A DNA stretch of 64,000 nucleotides from Diplosphaera chodatii (lineage: Eukaryota; Chlorophyta; Trebouxiophyceae; Prasiolales; Stichococcaceae), in the NCBI GenBank assembly GCA_032358165.1, contig JAALGY010000023.1:1426001-1490000 (forward strand). Reading direction: 5' to 3'. Below are positions 59,517 to 64,000 of the stretch, piece by piece. The notes beneath the pieces are model-generated. The model saw only the letters and a list, made by a program, of their open reading frames with translations. It had not been told where the DNA came from and ran no database searches. Position 1 is the stretch's first letter. Every line of letters begins with the position of its first letter. The translations under genes were made by a program, and so were the position numbers.

Positions 59517-62500
59517 CTATGCTGCTCCCGCAGGCGGCTTGGGGGCCGGTGGGCGCATCGCCACACGGGACTCGCTGACGTGCAGCACAGGGCCGGCGCC
59601 CGGGTCCCCACCCGTCATGCCACTTGGCGGGGTCCAGGGGGCATACGCATCCTCCTGCAGAGCGGCCGCAGCACGCTGGACAGTGCACTCCCAGTCGCCA
59701 GCGTGTGATTTCGGCACGTCGGCGGTGACTGCCTCGGGGTCCAGCAGCCAGTCGCAGCCCAGCAGGTCTGCGATGGGGTCGCCGCCCGCCTCCTGCTTCT
59801 GCTCCACGTGCACCTGCTGCAGCTGCAGCGGCTCCTGCTGAGCGGCCTCGGGACTGGACATCATTGATGGCAGCGGCGAGACAGCAGCCGCGAGCGGCGG
59901 GGTCAGCGGCCGGCGCGGCTGCTCGTGCTGCGGCTGCTGCACCATCTGCTGCCCGTGCAGCGGCTGCTGCGGCTGCTGCTCGCTGACGAGGAAGCCTGCC
60001 TGGTCAGAGGGCAGAGACATGGCCACAGACGCTTCCGGCAGCAGCCAGTCCTCGGGCGAGCCCTTGGCTGGCTGCAGTGGCTGCAGCTGCGGTGCGCTCT
60101 CGACATGGAAGCCCTCCATGCTGCCGGCCTCAACATGGAAGCCGTTGCTGGGTGGCAGGTACTGCTGCTGCACAAAGCCTGCGCACAAGATAAGCCCACA
60201 CAGTCAGCGCCAGATCCAAGACAGAGGGATGGCACCTGGGAACACATACACCTTTGAAAACAAACATGCGTATGACTGGCACAACCAGTGCTGAGCGTCC
60301 AGCATGACGGACCCGCAGACATGGGGATGGTGGGGTGGCCGATCTGGAGGGGGTCCTCGCCGTGCAGCAGGGCGTGGGCGGCGCTGCCACCCCGCACCGC
60401 CGCCTCGCTGGGCGCCATGACCTGCGCCAGGAAGCGCGGGTCCAGCGGGTCCATCTCTGCAGACGGTGCACGCAACCCCAGGGTCAGCGGTAACTCACAG
60501 GAGCAGGGCCCAAAGGTCCGATCCTCTTGGACCTTTGGGTCAATTGCAACTCCAAAGCTGGTGTAGAGCACACAGAGAGAAACCTGGAGTGGACGTGCAG
60601 GCAGGCATGGCATGTGAAGAGCGGCAACAGTGATGCACTGAGGCTGGCCACTCACCAATGCCAAGGTCTAGCTCGTCCAGCAGGCTGCACGAGGCGGTGT
60701 GGCCGTGATGCACCGTCGCCTCTCGGCCGTCGCCGCTGGGCATGCACATCATGTCCGGCTCCTGCAGCACCCCGACCGGCGCCATGCTGGCGAAGGACGC
60801 CGCGCTGAAGACCTGGCCTGCCCGCACGCACGCCTCGGTGTCGGCGCTGTGCCCGCTGCTGCCCGGGGTGGGCACGAGGCCGCTGCCGGCGGGGTTGGGG
60901 TGCATGCCCGAGTGGTTGAGGCCGTGCGCGCTGCCGGTGAAGTGGGAGGAGTTGCGGGAGAAGGCCATGTCGGACAGCGAGTCGGAGCTGGCGACGTGCA
61001 TGGAGCCGAAGCGGCGGCTGAGCTGCGTGTAGCCGGTGGCGGCGGACATGTCCGAGTCGCCGCCCATGGAGCCGTAGGGCGCGGGCTGCGGGAGCGGCTG
61101 CGGGTGGTGCTGCCCGGGGGGGCAGGCCCCCATCGAGGTGGGGCTCCACTCGGTGCTGCTGCGGTTGGAGGGCGCATGCGAGGGGCCCCTCCACCCGTCG
61201 GCGCTGCCCAGGGACATGATGCAGGCGGGGTTCTGCGCGCTGCCGGCGCCCGCGGGCGGCAGGTAGCTGGTGTACTTGCTGCCGGGCGGCGACATTGGCA
61301 GCGACATCGGGCCGGGCGACGCAGATGCTGACAGCCTGTGCATGCCGTGCAGCCCTCCACGGAACGAGGTGTCGCTCCGGCTGGCAGGGATGCTGGCAGC
61401 GGCGTCTCCCCCCGTCGAGAAGTGCGCTGGCCGCCCCACCTGACCACCGTCAGCCTGGCTGCCAAGCGTGGCCGCCATCTCCATCTCCACCGCTGACAGC
61501 GAGCACTCACGCTCCTCTGCAACAGCATCCAAGCCGCCCGCCTCAGCTAGCGGATGCGAGTCAGTGAGGCTGCCAGAGACGAAGCGCTGCTGCGGCTGCT
61601 GCATGTGTGCCGCCGGTGAGAGCAGTGCCACAGACCCCGACTGCTGCTGCAATGCGTGCTGGAGCGAGCTCGGCGCTGGCCAGCCGGGGGGCTGCGCGCC
61701 CCGGGTGGCGCTGCGGCTGAGGCTGCACGCGCGCTTGGGAGAGGCCGCCGCCGCCAGGGCAGCCTCCGAGCCGCTGCGCTGGCCATTGCCTCCGATCGGC
61801 ATCGCGTCCGACACCGCACGGATGCAGTTGACGGTGCGCTTTCGAGAGGCGCTGGCCGGGCGCGCCTGCTTCTGGCTCTGCTTCGCCTGTACAGCAGGAT
61901 GCAGACAAGCAACTTAGTGCTGACACAGCGCTATCTCATGAGCATGTCAGCAATGGAGGAAGGCCCCGATCAGCCTTTGATGCCAAACAACAGACTGACA
62001 ATGCGCGGCACAGCTCAGTGATGCCCATGCTCATACAAGTATTTGTGGAGCTAGAGGTCCACACACCTGGTAAGCACGTGAGGTGTCCGTCTCTGCAGAG
62101 GCGCCGCTTTCATCACTGGACGTCTTGGCATCTGCACTCAGCGACTGCCGCGCTTTCGTGGCTGCTTGCCACTCCACCAGCAGGGCTGCAGCGACAACAC
62201 AAAATCGCAATTCAGTAAAGCCTGTGCCCAGAGCAATTGCAGGCAGCACATCCCGGGCAGTCGACAGGTGTTAACAGGATGATAACGACAATGACCAATG
62301 TACTGCAGACGCAGGCCGCTCGTACAATGACTCATGAGACCATTGTCAATGAGTCTTTGTTGCACCTCGGAAGGAATCGTGTTGCGCCTGCTGGGTGAAC
62401 AGCAGCCCCCAGGAGTGTCCCGAGTCCCATGCCGCCGAGTTGGACGTGGGGAACGCCCAAGCCACTGCAGCGTCGGGGATGTTGGGTGCCGCCGCAAGGA

Positions 62501-63857
62501 AGCTGCCGGTGCTGTCATATGCGCACCTGCAAAGGGGACAGAGTACCACACGGATTAGCAACTGAACAGGTACGTGTGTTCCTGCGACCGGTGCCCATGT
62601 GAAGAGCAGTAGAACCATGGCAAACATGCAAGAATGAGACTGTGCAACATGACGCGGCTGCTGATGCAATTGCTAAACTGCAGAGTCAGAAATGCATGCA
62701 GGACAGGACGCACAGGGCGACAGATGGCGTGCGTGCTGTGGCGCCGGTCCACAGCGACTGCGCGCGCGTGACGGGCTGCAGCAGGACGGTGACGCCCGGG
62801 ATAACGATGGGCACGCCGTCGCGGCCCGCCATCTGCATCTGCAGCCCGTCCAGGCGGGTCATGCCGCCGCTGCCGGGCGGCGAGACCGCTGAAACGCCAG
62901 GGGGCTGAGCAGTGGATGGCATGCCGGCAGCCGCAGCGACGTGGTCGCCATGGTGAGGCCCGACGTGCGTCGCAGCAGCAGAGGCCGGCAAGAAGCTGGT
63001 CTGTGCCGAGGTGGTCTGCTGCGGAGACGGTGAGCGGCGGGCGGGCTGCTCTTCCAGCCGGCGGGCCTTGCGGGACTTGGCTTCGGCAGCCGGCCGCCTG
63101 TCGGGGCGTGCGCTTGCTGAGGTGGCTGCCGTGGCCTGCGGTGCACTCGCCTTCGAGTGCTCGCCAGCATGCGCATCTGAGGCTACCACGGCATTAGCTG
63201 GCTCTGGTGCCTCTGCCCTGTTGCAGCTGCGGCGTGTCAGCACTGGGGGACCAATGGCCTCTTGCGCCGACCGCAGGACACCACTCATGCTGCGGTTCAG
63301 GCGTGACCCGGCGTCACCATCCTCGCTCGCTGCTGCCGACGCAGCGGCTGCAACGGCTGCCGCATCTGCTGCCACCTTCTGCTTGTGCATGCGCCGCTGA
63401 TACTTCACGCCGCATGCGTTGCACAGAGTCTTGGGGCCAGCCGCACCATTCCGCCACATGGGTGTCTCTGTGGCGCCACATGTTGCGCAGGCCTGCGACA
63501 GGGAGAGGACTTGCACTTCAGAAGACGCCACGGTGCACGGACTCTAGCAGCCAAAGCCAGCGGTCTGCAGCCTTGGGCAGTAGGCAAAACCGAAGACCAC
63601 TTGGTGCAGCTGGGAATGCAAGCGTGCAAGCGCACAGGAGACAAAGCGCAGCACTGTATGTCCACCTTCACGGCGCCGTTTGACGGCTGCCCCGAGGCCT
63701 GAGTCTCCCTGCTGGAAGTGTCGTCCTCACCAGAGCGAGCTGCGTCGCCCGAGGAGCTGCTGGGCTGAGAGGCTGAAGCTGTGGCTGTGGACTGGGGCCC
63801 TGAAGTGCCAGCTAGCTGCAGCTGCTGCACCTCCGGCGAGCGCACGAGGCACGCCAT
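59517..63857 (-). CDS. large GATA-type zinc-finger transcription factor
   Basis: Seven exons join in phase to 1082 residues: complement 63666-63857, 62753-63492, 62366-62526, 62067-62185, 60656-61886, 60313-60456, 59517-60178. One GATA finger sits at residues 66-91: Cys66, Cys69, Cys88 and Cys91 in a CX2CX18CX2C pattern ([20 protein letters not shown]), followed by [12 protein letters not shown], the basic tail that contacts DNA. The 18-residue loop is the plant type. The remaining nearly 1000 residues are low-complexity (Ala, Ser, Gln, Pro, Met) and look like transactivation regions, with an internal near-repeat [17 protein letters not shown] (from about residue 876). Putative [18 protein letters not shown] near residue 200. 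Exon 1 starts at ATG 63857; an alternative first exon starting [13 protein letters not shown] at 63531 is possible by reading through the acceptor at 63493. The target genes cannot be told from sequence. Confidence 0.88.
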
Positions 63858-64000
63858 GGGGCTACATCAACGCAGAACGACGTGAAGGGGGCGCAATCGC
63901 AGGGCGTTCCAGCCCGAACAGCCAACTTCAGAAGATATCAGGCACAGATGCCTCACTGGCCAGCGCCCCTTACCTGTTAAGCTGCAGACGTCGCCCCTCA

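Noticed and set aside
60699..61331. Plus-strand frame of about 210 codons opposite the large GATA exon
   Set aside because: Composition is that of a complement of Ser/Met/Pro-rich coding sequence (Arg/Gly/Val/Ala-rich) and has no motif.
1..64000. CRISPR arrays, rRNA, tRNA, insertion sequences, integrated viruses
   Set aside because: No regularly spaced repeats, no recognisable rRNA or tRNA cloverleaf, and no transposase, integrase, reverse transcriptase or capsid-like frames were seen by eye; a tRNAscan or Rfam run would be the decisive check.

Overview
The window is nuclear DNA from a GC-rich, intron-dense eukaryote, most likely a chlorophyte green alga. The evidence is the gene set: a TOC64/OM64-type chloroplast/mitochondrial import receptor, a plant-type RibD reductase fused to a COG3236/NADAR domain, a plant-pattern CX2CX18CX2C GATA factor, plant-type ATM, and a transit-peptide-bearing plastid membrane protein. 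The organism is not named from the sequence alone. Introns are short (mostly 70-250 bp), acceptors are nearly always TGCAG-like, and several donors are GC rather than GT. I re-assembled genes by requiring that every exon junction keep phase and that the joined protein match remembered family motifs. Nothing was searched in a database.

Layout, left to right: possible amino-acid transporter fragment (-, 97-462); EF-hand protein (+, to 2135); CTF8 (-, 2205-2789); plastid membrane protein (+, 3297-4527); TM9SF nonaspanin, 17 exons (-, 4801-8980); GT29 sialyltransferase-like protein (+, 9838-11180); ATM kinase, about 14 kb (+, 11341-25467); GT60-type GlcNAc transferase (-, 25749-27781); three-domain riboflavin reductase PYRR (+, 28425-32216); TOC64 (-, 32480-36586); Rab7, intronless (+, 37064-37687); TAF4 (+, 38513-42802); UPF2, 25 exons (-, 43430-51201); MAEA/GID9 (+, 51606-54131); SERF/4F5 (-, 54283-54474); PP5 (+, 54996-58466); large GATA factor (-, 59517-63857).

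Orientation alternates almost strictly, so most genes sit in divergent pairs sharing a 400-860 bp upstream region and convergent pairs sharing a short 3' region. These are unrelated housekeeping genes rather than an operon or a gene cluster. Loose functional groupings: secretory/endomembrane (TM9SF, GT29, GlcNAc transferase, Rab7); genome and RNA surveillance (CTF8, ATM, PP5, UPF2); transcription (TAF4, GATA); organelle (TOC64, PYRR, the plastid protein). I saw no transposon, CRISPR array, rRNA, tRNA or viral insertion. The most notable items are the GT29-like protein, the recurrent GC-AG introns, the catalytically dead enzyme domains retained in TOC64 and PYRR, 13-nt micro-exons in two genes, and a G-box palindrome in the TM9SF/GT29 divergent promoter.
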